Source of the DNA: Acidovorax sp. NO-1
Lineage (GTDB): Bacteria; Pseudomonadota; Gammaproteobacteria; Burkholderiales; Burkholderiaceae_C
Direction of reading: 5' to 3'
DNA length: 64,000 nt
Assembly: GCF_000238595.1 (NCBI RefSeq)
Contig: NZ_AGTS01000071.1
Span: forward strand, 98,628-162,627
Shown here: positions 45,501 through 53,074 of the stretch, piece after piece
How the letters are laid out: each line of letters begins with the position of its first letter
Numbering within the stretch: the first letter of the stretch is position 1
Program-made: the position numbers and the translations under genes
The notes under the pieces: model-generated
Database searches by the model: none
Told to the model about the DNA's origin: nothing
What the model saw: the letters and a program-made list of their open reading frames with translations, nothing else

Positions 45501-48200
45501 ACCAGCCTGCGGGTGCTAAGGCTGGATGAGCTGTCGGCTGCGCAGCTGGGCACCTTGGTGAGCCTGGCCCGCATCACCCTGCAGGCCGATGGCCATGCGC
45601 TCATGCACCAGGTAAAGGCCTGGGTGGCGGCCCATGGCGTCTCGATGGCCAGCCCCTGGCGCGGCGGCGCCACGGACGAAGTGCCCACGCACCAGGGCAG
45701 CACCCAGGTGCCCGCGCCGGTGGGCGGTTTTGCACCGGTGACCGGCACCTTTGGGTTTGATGTGTCGGCCGCGCTGCGGCCCGCCAAGCCCTGGGTCAAT
45801 GTGCTGGCCAATGCCCAGCTGGGGGCCATGGTGTCGGAAACTGGCTCAGGCAACACCTGGGCGCTCAACAGCCGCCTGAACCAGCTCACCGCGTGGTCGA
45901 ACGACCCGGTGGCCGACCCGCCCGCCGAATGGCTGCTGCTGCAGGACCGCCGCACGCGTGAGGTGTGGGGCCTGACGCCCTCGGCCTGGGGTGCGGCCGA
46001 TGTGGTGTACCGCGTGGAGCACGCCCAGGGCACCACCACCATCCGCCACCGCAGAGGCGCGCTGGAGGTGGAGGTGCGCTGGTGCGTGGACCCCGTCACC
46101 GCCATCAAGCAGGTGTTTGTGCAGGTGCGAAACCTGGGCAACCGGCGCGAGCACTTGCGCCTGGTGGGCATGGTGGAGTGGATGATGGGCGAAAAACGCG
46201 GCGACCGTGCCACGCTGTCCACCTCACCGTGTTTTGCACCACTGCCCGATGGCCGCTTGCTGGGCCTGCTGTGCACACAGACCGAGGCGGCTGCGGGCTT
46301 GGGCGGGGGCACGGCCTTTTTCTGCGAGGCATCGGCTGGGCCGGGCACGGACGACCGTGCCAACGACAGCCTGGACTGGACCTGCGACCGCCGCGAGTTC
46401 TTCGATGCGCAGGGCGATCTGGTGGTGCCCCTGCAGCTGGGGCAGCGCAGCGGGTATGGGCTGGACCCCTGTGCAGCCCTGTCGCGTTTGGTGACCTTGC
46501 GGGCCGGGGCTGTGTTCGAGCGCGTGTACCTGATGGGCTACGCCCCCACCGAGGTTGAGGCACGCACGCTAGGCGCCGAGGCCATGGCCGTCGCGGCCCG
46601 CACGCGGGAGAAGGCGACCGTCGACCAGTGGAACCTGCTGCTGGGCGCAACGCAGGTGGCCACGCCCGATCCACTGTTCGATGTACTGGTCAACCGCTGG
46701 CTGCTGTACCAGACGGTGTCCTCGCGCCTGTATGCCAAGGCGGGCTTTTACCAGGCGGGTGGTGCCACGGGCTACCGCGACCAGTTGCAGGACGCGATGG
46801 CGCTGGCCTGGGCGCAGCCGGGCACCTTGCGCGCGCAGATCGTGCTGTGCGCGTCGCGCCAGTTTGAGGCGGGCGATGTGCAGCACTGGTGGCACACGCC
46901 GGGCGGGGCCGGGGTGCGCACGCATTTTTCGGACGACCTGCTGTGGCTGCCCTTTGCCTGCGGGCATTACCTGGAACGCACCGCAGACCACAGCTTGCTG
47001 GACGAGCAGGTGGCGTTCCTTGAAGGTTCTGCGATCTCCGAAGGGGCGGAAGACATCTACGAAGCGCCCAGCGCCAGCACCACCACGGCCAGTGTTTACG
47101 AGCATGCCGCCCGCACCATCGACCGCAGCCTGCGCACCGGCACGCACGGCCTGCCGCTGATGGGCGGCGGCGACTGGAACGACGGCATGAACCGCGTGGG
47201 TGATGGTGGGCGCGGCGAATCGGTGTGGCTGGCGTGGTTCCTGTGCGCCATCGTTGCTGACTGGATTCCGATCGCCCGCGATCAGGGCGATCTGGATCGG
47301 GTGCAGCGCTGGGACGCTGCCCTGACCGGCTGGCGCGCCGCATTAGAAAACCAGGCGTGGGACGGCGACTGGTACCAGCGCGCCTTTTTTGATGATGGCA
47401 CGGCCTTGGGCAGCCACACGCGGGACGAGGGCCGCATTGACCTCATCGCCCAGGCCTGGGCAGTGCTTTCGGGCGCAGCAAGGCCTGTGCGGCAGCGCCA
47501 GGCCATGGACGCGGTCGAGGCGCATCTGGTCAACCCCGCAGCAGGCTTGATCCAGCTGCTGGCGCCCCCGCTGCGCCGTGCATCGCCCAGCGCGGGCTAC
47601 ATCCAGGCCTACCCGCCCGGCGTGCGCGAGAACGGCGGGCAATATGCCCATGGCGGCGTATGGGCGCTGATGGCCGCCGCAGAACTGGCACTGCAAGAGC
47701 CTGAGCACCCCGGTGCGTTCGATGTGCCTTACCGTTACTTCACCTACCTGAGCCCGGCGCACCGGGCCCAGCACCCGGTGTGGGGGCCGGTGTACGCCGT
47801 GGAGCCCTATGTGATGGCGGCTGACATCTACAGCCAGCCACCCTATGTGGGACGCGGCGGCTGGAGCTGGTACACCGGCGCGGCGGGCTGGCTGCACCGG
47901 GCGGCGGTGGAGTCCATCGTGGGGTTGCAGATGGGCGCGCAGGAGCTGTTTTTCACCCCTTGCCTGCCATCGCACTGGCCGGGCGCAGCGTTGACGCTGG
48001 TGCGCGGTGGGCGCACGCTGCGGTTCATCCTGGTGCGGGTGGCCCCAGGGGTGGAGCCTGCCGCGTTGCCGGACAGTGCCCCATCTGGCGCACGCTGGCT
48101 CCAGGTGGGAGAGCGGCTGCGCTGGGTCGATCTACCTTCGGACCTCTGCTGTGTGATCCCTGTCCGTGGGCAGGCAGACGCTGTTGCAGGCGCCGTGTAG
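39519..48200 (+). CDS. ndvB: Cyclic beta-1,2-glucan synthase
   Basis: This is a 2893-residue inner-membrane enzyme, close to the length of NdvB/ChvB. It starts with a cytosolic region and membrane spans near 417-475. The GT84 glycosyltransferase domain has LTLDSDTQLPPG near 641, FFAEGSFTGKGLLHV and SHDLLEG. More spans lie near 830-870 and 960-1000. A glucoamylase-like transglycosylase domain that closes the ring follows (AYAGRDHTLAYQYAP near 1410; YMAHHQGMTIVALAN near 1500). The C-terminal GH94 phosphorylase domain, which trims chain length, has GGGDWNDGMNRVGDGGRGES near 2548. The product is periplasmic cyclic glucan, used in osmo-adaptation and host interaction. It is one unbroken frame of 8.7 kb, the largest gene here. 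No ndvA exporter gene is adjacent. Confidence 0.95.
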   Translation: MGLRTPWPWVPSALDRMLDARAGLVLDPLRAEVFGVARFEEHGRHLGASHDAGKAPFGRTTFYPRLQSNIRALRAAYRYLFDAPHDEHAISPAAEWLFDNFHLIESQLKEIRAGLPPRYYRSLPVLKDAPLVGLPRVYGVAWSFVAHTDSAFDESLLVHYLNAYQETRELSQGELWALPTTLRVVLIENLRRLAERLASHKAAQELASLCAARSKDLNVLTLDAACAAMEQRGLAPVFLAHLAQSMMGRGGVGGHAAAGTPTPVQQWLLTAVPDLVALQAQQQINQAADQLSMGNAVTALRRVGAADWSDIISQTSLVLRAMLQSPVFAAEDESTRNTTLHGIERLSVRSGQGEAAVAQALLAHMTGANPAGGSAPMLARYWLQGAGRNQLEHALGVRRHATDAVALWRSAVGLSRVPLYLGALLLGSLGLLAWLMAPLWGVQAGPDSSAAHLAGLALVAVLLLLPVSEIVVAVVNRLIGESVRPTYMPRYLLPAGIPVSARVLVAIPALLSSTGTIERLVHRLHLHYLANPEPCGQFALLTDGVDADLQDLPEDGVLLAHAEGLMLALNAQHPSITGGAPRFLLLHRTRTYSPTQQQWIGWERKRGKLEQLVAALATGGQGAFLDLGELSHLAPQTRYVLTLDSDTQLPPGRLRSLVGVAEHPENQPRLDATGQRVVQGYGILQPRVLAPLPTSATTSLWQWLFAGQQGLDPYSAMTSDVYQDFFAEGSFTGKGLLHVATVHAVLGGRLPADQVLSHDLLEGALARCAVVSDVTLVEAEPEHSDTAAARMHRWTRGDWQLWPFLVQARRWGLSPVNRWKLLDNLRRSLVAPASLVLVVLALAGLGLPLASTLALVVAAYVAAPLMGALAGWVPSRFGLVGMRFVHEASGDLLRALASGVWHLALMPQQALLLGDAVVRTVHRQAVSRWHLLEWTTAEAAQSSLITGLVATLRRHKAAPLLALGCGLALWAGGTLAPWALVGPLLALWALSPVLVWLANRGPSGKGHPALSAQDQDLLHGVARDTWRLFERCVDAHNHHLPPDNLQTAPYEMVAHRTSPTNIGLYLLSASCARQFGWIGTLELLDRLEATLVTLQAMERHRGHFLNWYDTETLQPLHPRYVSTVDSGNLCAHLVAAAQACSALAAQPLSSLAGAQAIRTSLARLQPRLGIHHPGMRGMQPSSALSRLLGLRLPDPAHQPEATAFRALLAQAQDELRSMAQPRHPAIVHSPPTAQDELLWLLADHLATLQSVDRDQQAAHSGGAPEATRRLTALSEALDALAWQADFRFLYHPRRHLLHIGYRVDEQQLDTSFYDLLASESRTTSLLAVAKGDLPVKHWAALGRPFFASGHHAVLRSWSGSMFEYLMPSLVMDEPYHSALGEAGRSALREHVALVQALGKDMPWGISECAYAGRDHTLAYQYAPQGVPRLALRRTPVGELVIAPYATALATQVDARAACANFRTLAALSARGRYGFYEALDFTPERQTHGERLTLVSTYMAHHQGMTIVALANVLLGGVAQRWGTAHARIEAVLPLLQERAPRELPTLQATPPRLPLHARQQKTPDHVRPVTPGAQVLEPTHLLGNGRYSVTLRANGAGWSRWHQTGITRWRDDALRDAHGSFLYVRQMGSSVPASVTSHPAPDARAVYGSIFHTDRVCFDALWPGLRVHTTVWVSPEDDIELRKVVVSNLGDEVIELELISALDITLATHAADEAHPAFSNLFIAADWLPAQQALRFIRTPRLQTETNLQAAHFVADTQGHVLGLRCQTDRQLWLGRNHTPGQPLALLSRVPDVPASLDTGLDPVAALGVMLRIAPGAQACVTFATAASPDPATLLAIIDKYRQPTYLERASAMSATLASIQWASHRPHRDYLPALQALTTALVFTLPKVHTPYLGVLTAAQAAHPECDRRTLWQLGLSGDRPIVLVMAGSPQGTGLLRTLAQSLREWALGGVACDLVVLSSESHSYHMPLQRELTLLREHHDADLATHTGPAVTSLRVLRLDELSAAQLGTLVSLARITLQADGHALMHQVKAWVAAHGVSMASPWRGGATDEVPTHQGSTQVPAPVGGFAPVTGTFGFDVSAALRPAKPWVNVLANAQLGAMVSETGSGNTWALNSRLNQLTAWSNDPVADPPAEWLLLQDRRTREVWGLTPSAWGAADVVYRVEHAQGTTTIRHRRGALEVEVRWCVDPVTAIKQVFVQVRNLGNRREHLRLVGMVEWMMGEKRGDRATLSTSPCFAPLPDGRLLGLLCTQTEAAAGLGGGTAFFCEASAGPGTDDRANDSLDWTCDRREFFDAQGDLVVPLQLGQRSGYGLDPCAALSRLVTLRAGAVFERVYLMGYAPTEVEARTLGAEAMAVAARTREKATVDQWNLLLGATQVATPDPLFDVLVNRWLLYQTVSSRLYAKAGFYQAGGATGYRDQLQDAMALAWAQPGTLRAQIVLCASRQFEAGDVQHWWHTPGGAGVRTHFSDDLLWLPFACGHYLERTADHSLLDEQVAFLEGSAISEGAEDIYEAPSASTTTASVYEHAARTIDRSLRTGTHGLPLMGGGDWNDGMNRVGDGGRGESVWLAWFLCAIVADWIPIARDQGDLDRVQRWDAALTGWRAALENQAWDGDWYQRAFFDDGTALGSHTRDEGRIDLIAQAWAVLSGAARPVRQRQAMDAVEAHLVNPAAGLIQLLAPPLRRASPSAGYIQAYPPGVRENGGQYAHGGVWALMAAAELALQEPEHPGAFDVPYRYFTYLSPAHRAQHPVWGPVYAVEPYVMAADIYSQPPYVGRGGWSWYTGAAGWLHRAAVESIVGLQMGAQELFFTPCLPSHWPGAALTLVRGGRTLRFILVRVAPGVEPAALPDSAPSGARWLQVGERLRWVDLPSDLCCVIPVRGQADAVAGAV

Positions 48201-48227
48201 CGCGATTGGGAAGAAGTCATTTGGTAA

Positions 48228-49067
48228 ATGTATGTATGTGCGATACCGTACAGACCCGAGGGGCGCGGCATCACACATTGGCTGCTTGCCCAGCGGGGCA
48301 GGCACCACCGCGATGGTGGTGCGCCCCGCGTTCCACAAGGTGCCACCATCAAACGATCCAACTCTCCCCTTCAGAATCAGCTGCTGGCCGCTTTGCCGGA
48401 GGCGGACCTGCAGCGCTGGCTGCCTCAGCTGGAGACGGTGGAACTGGCACTGGGGCAGGTGCTGTACGAATCCGGCGCAACCATGCCGTATGTGTATTTC
48501 CCTACCAACGCCATCGTGTCGTTGCTGTACGTGCTGGAGGACGGTGCCTCGGCCGAGATTGCGGTGGTGGGCTTTAAGGGCCTGGTGGGTATCTCGATCT
48601 TCATGGGCGGTGGCACCACGCCCAGCCGTGCGGTGGTGCAAAGTGCCGGGTCGGGCTACCGCCTGCGTGCCGAGGTGATCAAGCACGAGTTCGAGCGCTC
48701 CGGGCCGGTGATGCACCTGCTGCTGCGCTACACCCAGGCGCTCATTACCCAGATGGCACAAACCGCCGTGTGCAACCGCCACCACTCGCTGGACCAGCAG
48801 CTGTGCCGCTGGCTGCTGCTGAGTCTGGACCGCCTGCAAAGCAACCAGCTGGTGATGACGCAGGAGCTGATTGCCAACATGCTGGGCGTGCGGCGCGAGG
48901 GCGTGACCGAAGCGGCCCTCAAACTGCAGCGCGCGGGGCTCATCAGCTATGCCCGCGGCCACATCAATGTGCTGGATCGACCGGGCCTGGAAGGGCGCAC
49001 CTGCGAGTGCTACGACGTCGTCAAGAAGGAGTACGACCGGTTGCTGCCCGAGGGCGTTGCAAGTTAG
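48228..49067 (+). CDS. Crp/Fnr-family regulator, first of two paralogues
   Basis: The protein (279 residues as read) has a cyclic-nucleotide-binding-like jelly roll (LGQVLYESGATMPYVYFP, SAEIAVVGFKGLVGISIF) and a C-terminal winged helix (TQELIANMLGVRREGVTEAA). It lacks the Fnr Cys cluster, and the canonical cAMP-binding RS motif is not obvious, so the effector is unknown. The first 40 residues (Arg/His-rich) do not look like the family. The true start may lie near 48350 at a rare codon, but the ATG at 48228 is the only standard start in frame. It follows ndvB by 27 bp and could be co-transcribed. Confidence 0.85.
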   Translation: MYVCAIPYRPEGRGITHWLLAQRGRHHRDGGAPRVPQGATIKRSNSPLQNQLLAALPEADLQRWLPQLETVELALGQVLYESGATMPYVYFPTNAIVSLLYVLEDGASAEIAVVGFKGLVGISIFMGGGTTPSRAVVQSAGSGYRLRAEVIKHEFERSGPVMHLLLRYTQALITQMAQTAVCNRHHSLDQQLCRWLLLSLDRLQSNQLVMTQELIANMLGVRREGVTEAALKLQRAGLISYARGHINVLDRPGLEGRTCECYDVVKKEYDRLLPEGVAS

Positions 49068-49171
49068 CCTGCCGGGAGCAGCGCGCTGTGTGCGCTGGCA
49101 GACAGTCACGGTGCAAAGGGGCGCCCACACTGCGCCCAGACCTGTGCTGGGCGAGCCCCTGCGAGGTTGTC

Positions 49172-49924
49172 ATGACGCCCCCGCTTCTCAGTGCGGCGCT
49201 GGCCGACTCCTGGAACTCCCTGATGCACCGTCCCGAAAACACCCTTCTTCAACAGTTGTCTCCTGCTGCGCGCCAGCAGCTGCTGGACCATTGCAAGCCG
49301 TTCGAGCTGGTGCTTTCCGCAGAGTTGAGCGTGCGAGGCCAGCCGCTGGAACATGCCCACTTTCCCGTGGAAGGCTTCCTGTCTCTGGTGATCGATGTGG
49401 ACAGCCACCCACCGCTTGAAGTCGGCATGGTGGGAGCCGAGGCCATGCTGGGCTCTGAGCTGATCCTGGGCTTGGCTCCCACACCCTGGCGGGCGCTGGT
49501 GCAGGGGGCTGGATCGAGCTGGCGCATCGGCGCCCGGCAACTGCGGGCACAGGTTCAAGCGATTCCCGAGCTGGAAGCCTTGCTCCAGTCCTGTCTGCTG
49601 GCGCGCCTGCACCAGCAGACACTGGCGGCAGCGTGCCAGCGCTACCACCCGATTGCGCCGCGCCTGGCGCGCTGGCTGTTGATGAGCCAGGACCGATCGC
49701 GTTCGGAGTGTTTTCACGTGACCCAGGAGTTCATGGCGCTGATGCTGGGCGTGCGCAGGGCGGGCGTTACGGAGGCGGCCAGCCATTTTCAGGACAGCGG
49801 GCTGATTACCTACCACCGTGGCGAGTTGACGGTGCGTGACCGCCACGCGCTGGAGGCCCAGGCCTGCAGCTGCTACGCCGCCGACAAGCAGATCTACCAG
49901 CGGTTGATGACGGCCAAGCGCTGA
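49172..49924 (+). CDS. Crp/Fnr-family regulator, second paralogue
   Basis: The 250-residue protein shares the layout and many residues of the preceding regulator: SLVIDVDSHPPLEVGMVGAE in the sensor, RWLLMSQDRSRSECF, and the helix-turn-helix TQEFMALMLGVRRAGVTEAA. Both end in a C-x-C-Y stretch (ACSCYAADKQIYQRL). This points to an old tandem duplication. The ATG follows GCGAGG. The effector and targets are unknown; proximity to ndvB makes it a candidate regulator of glucan synthesis (inferred). Confidence 0.87.
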   Translation: MTPPLLSAALADSWNSLMHRPENTLLQQLSPAARQQLLDHCKPFELVLSAELSVRGQPLEHAHFPVEGFLSLVIDVDSHPPLEVGMVGAEAMLGSELILGLAPTPWRALVQGAGSSWRIGARQLRAQVQAIPELEALLQSCLLARLHQQTLAAACQRYHPIAPRLARWLLMSQDRSRSECFHVTQEFMALMLGVRRAGVTEAASHFQDSGLITYHRGELTVRDRHALEAQACSCYAADKQIYQRLMTAKR

Positions 49925-49963
49925 TGTACGGTGCACCCGGTGGTCGATGGCCCCCAAAGTAGT

Positions 49964-50581
49964 CTATGGCTTGATCAACAGCTCATCCTGAATGCTGCGA
50001 ATGCCCAGTACTCGGTGTGCCATTCCAACCCAGCGGGACGGGCGGTGCGCCTTCTCTGGGGTGACCGAGTTGTCTGCGGAGAGCGGATGACTCACCGAGA
50101 TCACCGGGGTGGGGGTGTTTGAAGGCTGCCCCCCCCGGCCCGAACGCTCAACGGGCGGAATTTGGCCCGGGGGGCGTGCGGCCGTCAGGCCGCCCGGGTC
50201 GACGCTATAGGCCTTCTCGGTGGTTTCAGCGGCGGCCAAGCCCGAGGAGAACATGAAGCTGTCCACAGAATTCACCCCTGGAACGGTTTGCGCCACAAAC
50301 ACGGCCAGATCGATCTGCGTGGTGTTCACCGCCATGCCGCTGAGCAAAACCACCCCCTCGTGCGTTTCAATGCCGATGTTGAAGCTGTTCACCACTGGCG
50401 AGCGCAGGAGTGCGGCACGGACGCGGGATGTCAGCACACTGTCGTCCACGTAGGCCGTCGGGGAGGGCTTTGCCGGTACCTTCGGTGTGGCCATCTCGAT
50501 GCGCTTGCATCCCTGCAGCGACATCACAGCAAGCGCCCCCAACAGGGCGCCTGAAAGTTGGCGGGGTGTGGGATGGCGCAT
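49964..50581 (-). CDS. BON-domain lipoprotein
   Basis: The 205-residue protein has a lipoprotein signal with lipobox SLQGC near residue 24. One BON domain (about 45-110; VDDSVLTSRVRAALLRSPVV, GIETHEGVVLLSGMA, AVFVAQTVPGVNSVD) follows, and then a low-complexity Pro/Ser tail of about 80 residues. BON domains bind phospholipid membranes; relatives such as OsmY and DolP act in envelope stress. ATG at 50581 is chosen because it begins the signal peptide. The upstream spacer to 50711 holds the end of a convergent-neighbour gene only. Confidence 0.85.
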   Translation of the reverse strand: MRHPTPRQLSGALLGALAVMSLQGCKRIEMATPKVPAKPSPTAYVDDSVLTSRVRAALLRSPVVNSFNIGIETHEGVVLLSGMAVNTTQIDLAVFVAQTVPGVNSVDSFMFSSGLAAAETTEKAYSVDPGGLTAARPPGQIPPVERSGRGGQPSNTPTPVISVSHPLSADNSVTPEKAHRPSRWVGMAHRVLGIRSIQDELLIKP

Positions 50582-50710
50582 GAAACAGTCCTTTGGAAGG
50601 CGGTCACCCTGGTGGTGGCCGGTGCTTGTACTGTTCCACGGCGCGCGGCGGTGGTCTGTTCGTAACCGCACCCATGTGGCGTTTTTACTTGGGAGCAGCG
50701 GGCTTCGGGG

Positions 50711-51574
50711 TCATGCGGTTTCGCCGTAAAACGCAAACCCGCGCCGCTCGCGCTTGGCCGCGTACATGGCTGCATCCGCGCAGGCCAGCAGGTCCTTGGC
50801 CACCGTGCCGTGCTGGGGGCACATGGCTACGCCGATGCTGGGGCGCACCAGCAATTGCAGGTCGGCGACCTTCATGGGACGGGAGACGGCGCCCAGCAAC
50901 TTGGTGCACAGCTGGCGCAGCGGTACGGCGTCGGCCACACCATGCAGCAGGCATGCGAATTCGTCGCCACCCAGACGCACCACCAGGTCACCTTGCCGCA
51001 CCGCTGCACTCAGCCGTGCGGCGGTGATGCGCAGCACCTCGTCGCCCACACCGTGTCCATGGGTGTCGTTCACAGCCTTGAAGTGGTCCAGGTCGATATA
51101 GATCACCGCAGGCCCTGGGTGGTCGGGCCCGCGTTGCGCCAGGGCGTGTCCCAGTTGCTGCAGCAGGTGGCGGCGGTTGGGCAGGGAGGTCAGCTCATCG
51201 TGCATGGCCAGGTGGCGCGCCTGGCGCTCACCACCGCGCACACAGGCCAGGTCGGCTTCGGCCTGGGCGAGGGCCTTGCGGGTTCCATGGATGGCACGCT
51301 CCAGCTCCTGCCGCTGGGCGGTCTCCCGTTGGAGGGCCTGGTGCATATCCTCCAGCGCGGCGACACAGTCTGGCATTGTGAAGCCGGCGCCGGGCCTTGA
51401 ATGCAGGGCGTGCGCAGGGTAAGCCACATGCGGTGGAGCCTGAGTTGCCCAGGGGCGCACCCACTGCGCAAGCACGGCGCGGGTGATGTGGTTCCAGCGC
51501 TGCAGTTGCGCAGTGGATGGCCAGGAGGTGGTGAGGGCCTTGCCCCACAGGAACTGTTTTTGGTGGTTACCCAT
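50711..51574 (-). CDS. Diguanylate cyclase (GGDEF domain)
   Basis: The 287-residue protein has about 120 N-terminal residues including a coiled-coil-like stretch (AALEDMHQALQRETAQRQEL) and a full GGDEF domain: MHDELTSLPNRRHLLQQLG, YIDLDHFKAVNDTHGH and RLGGDEFACLL near 215. It should make c-di-GMP from two GTP. No membrane span or named sensor domain is evident. A KxxD-type inhibitory site (RxxD) was not obvious before the active site. The start at 51574 is chosen as the ATG that begins a continuous soluble protein; a longer frame extends upstream. Confidence 0.9.
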   Translation of the reverse strand: MGNHQKQFLWGKALTTSWPSTAQLQRWNHITRAVLAQWVRPWATQAPPHVAYPAHALHSRPGAGFTMPDCVAALEDMHQALQRETAQRQELERAIHGTRKALAQAEADLACVRGGERQARHLAMHDELTSLPNRRHLLQQLGHALAQRGPDHPGPAVIYIDLDHFKAVNDTHGHGVGDEVLRITAARLSAAVRQGDLVVRLGGDEFACLLHGVADAVPLRQLCTKLLGAVSRPMKVADLQLLVRPSIGVAMCPQHGTVAKDLLACADAAMYAAKRERRGFAFYGETA

Positions 51575-51958
51575 ATGCCGAGCCCTGTTGCGCCTCCCCC
51601 TTCCATGGGGGCGGCTCGCCTTGCGGCGTGTTGTCAGGGTGCGTGGCCCTGTTGCGCAGAGTCTGGAAGGTTGCAAGCCGTGCCACTGTCTGGCAACGCA
51701 CATAGCTGGGCGCGTGCGACCTGTGGGCTTTGCATGCTGCAGGCTGCACCCAGAACGAAGTGGTGTCCTGTTGCCGGTGTTACATTCAGTTTTATCGCTC
51801 GGAGGCTGGCGGACTTGGACGTCATCGGCTGCAAATCGGCCGCAGCGGTCCGTTTTTCACCGTCTTTTTGCCTCATAGCTGGCTATGGAGCTATCGACGT
51901 TCCAAGTCCGACAGTCTCCTGAAAGCAACTGTTTGAGCCTCTGGCCAGGAGTCCTCCC
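51575..51958. other. 384-bp spacer between divergent diguanylate cyclase genes
   Basis: It holds the shared promoter region of two divergent GGDEF genes. Base composition drops in GC near 51760-51930 (for example GTTACATTCAGTTTTATCGC). No convincing open frame, repeat of family A or B, or terminator was seen, and no promoter stands out. Confidence 0.5.
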
Positions 51959-52981
51959 ATGTCCCCAGAACGCCAACGGCTGGTCCGCCTGCTGTTCGAC
52001 GAATACATCGAGATGTATGCCGCGCGGGATGCGAGGCTGGTCACCCGCTTCAGCGACGACTTCAGCGGCTTTGCGGGCAGCAGCGACCAGCTGATCAAGA
52101 GCCGTAGCGACTGGGTGGACGTCACCTTGCAGGACTTTGCCCAGGTGCCCGGGCGCATCGGCATTGACGTGGTGGACATCTTCCCCCAGGAGCTGAGCGA
52201 TGACGTGGTGGCTGTCACCGCGTTTTTCCACATCCACCTGCCCATGCCTGACGTAGTGTTTGCCCGCGAGACCGTGCGACTGGTGCTGTTGTTTCGCCAT
52301 GAGGGCGACGACTGGAAGATTGCGCACAGCAGCTTTTCCATCCCCTACGGCCTGGCGTGTGAAGGCGAGGTGTTTCCGGTAGGTCGCCTGCAGCAGCGCA
52401 ACCTGGAGCTGGAGGCCCTGGTGGAGGAGCGCACCCAGGCCCTGGCCGAGGCGAACCAGCGCCTGCAGTTGATCAGCAACACCGACGGGCTCACCGGCAT
52501 TGCCAACCGTCGGCATTTTGACCAGACCCTGGCGCATGAATGGGCGCGGGCCCAACGGGCGCGCACGCCGCTCTCGCTCATCATGCTGGACGTGGACGTG
52601 TTCAAGCACTTCAATGACCACTACGGCCACCTGGCCGGAGACAAATGCCTGCAGACCCTGGCCCTGACCCTGGCGCAAACGGGCGGACGCCGCGATGGCG
52701 ACCTGGTGGCGCGCTTTGGCGGCGAGGAGTTTGTGGCGCTGCTCCCCGCCTCCGACGCGCCGGCGGCCCTGGAAGTGGCGCGCCAGATCCAGCACGCCGT
52801 GCAGTCGCTGGCCCTGCCGCACGAAGGCGCCCCGTTTGGCATCGTGACGGTGAGCTTTGGCGTGGCCACCGTGGTGCCCGAGCGTGATCAGGCCCCCGAA
52901 GAACTCGTGCGCCGCGCCGACCGGGCGATGTACCAGGCCAAGCAGTCTGGCCGCAACTGCATTGTGGTGGCGCCTGACTGA
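51959..52981 (+). CDS. Diguanylate cyclase with N-terminal SnoaL-like domain
   Basis: The 340-residue protein has about 140 N-terminal residues that look like an NTF2/SnoaL-type fold (LFDEYIEMYAARDARLVTRF, VRLVLLFRHEGDDWKIAHSS). A short coiled coil (NLELEALVEERTQALAEANQ) and a GGDEF domain follow, with TDGLTGIANRRHFDQTLAHE, LDVDVFKHFNDHYGH and the active site RFGGEEFVALL near 262. It should synthesise c-di-GMP. The SnoaL-like part probably senses a small ligand. It is divergent from another GGDEF gene; a joint control region is likely. Confidence 0.9.
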   Translation: MSPERQRLVRLLFDEYIEMYAARDARLVTRFSDDFSGFAGSSDQLIKSRSDWVDVTLQDFAQVPGRIGIDVVDIFPQELSDDVVAVTAFFHIHLPMPDVVFARETVRLVLLFRHEGDDWKIAHSSFSIPYGLACEGEVFPVGRLQQRNLELEALVEERTQALAEANQRLQLISNTDGLTGIANRRHFDQTLAHEWARAQRARTPLSLIMLDVDVFKHFNDHYGHLAGDKCLQTLALTLAQTGGRRDGDLVARFGGEEFVALLPASDAPAALEVARQIQHAVQSLALPHEGAPFGIVTVSFGVATVVPERDQAPEELVRRADRAMYQAKQSGRNCIVVAPD

Positions 52982-53074
52982 AGCCTGCGGGCATCCGCGC
53001 TGCGCCAGCCGCAGCGGCTGTTCATTCAGGGTTTACCCGAATGAAACGCGCCGAAGTGGCGACAATGGGCGGCT

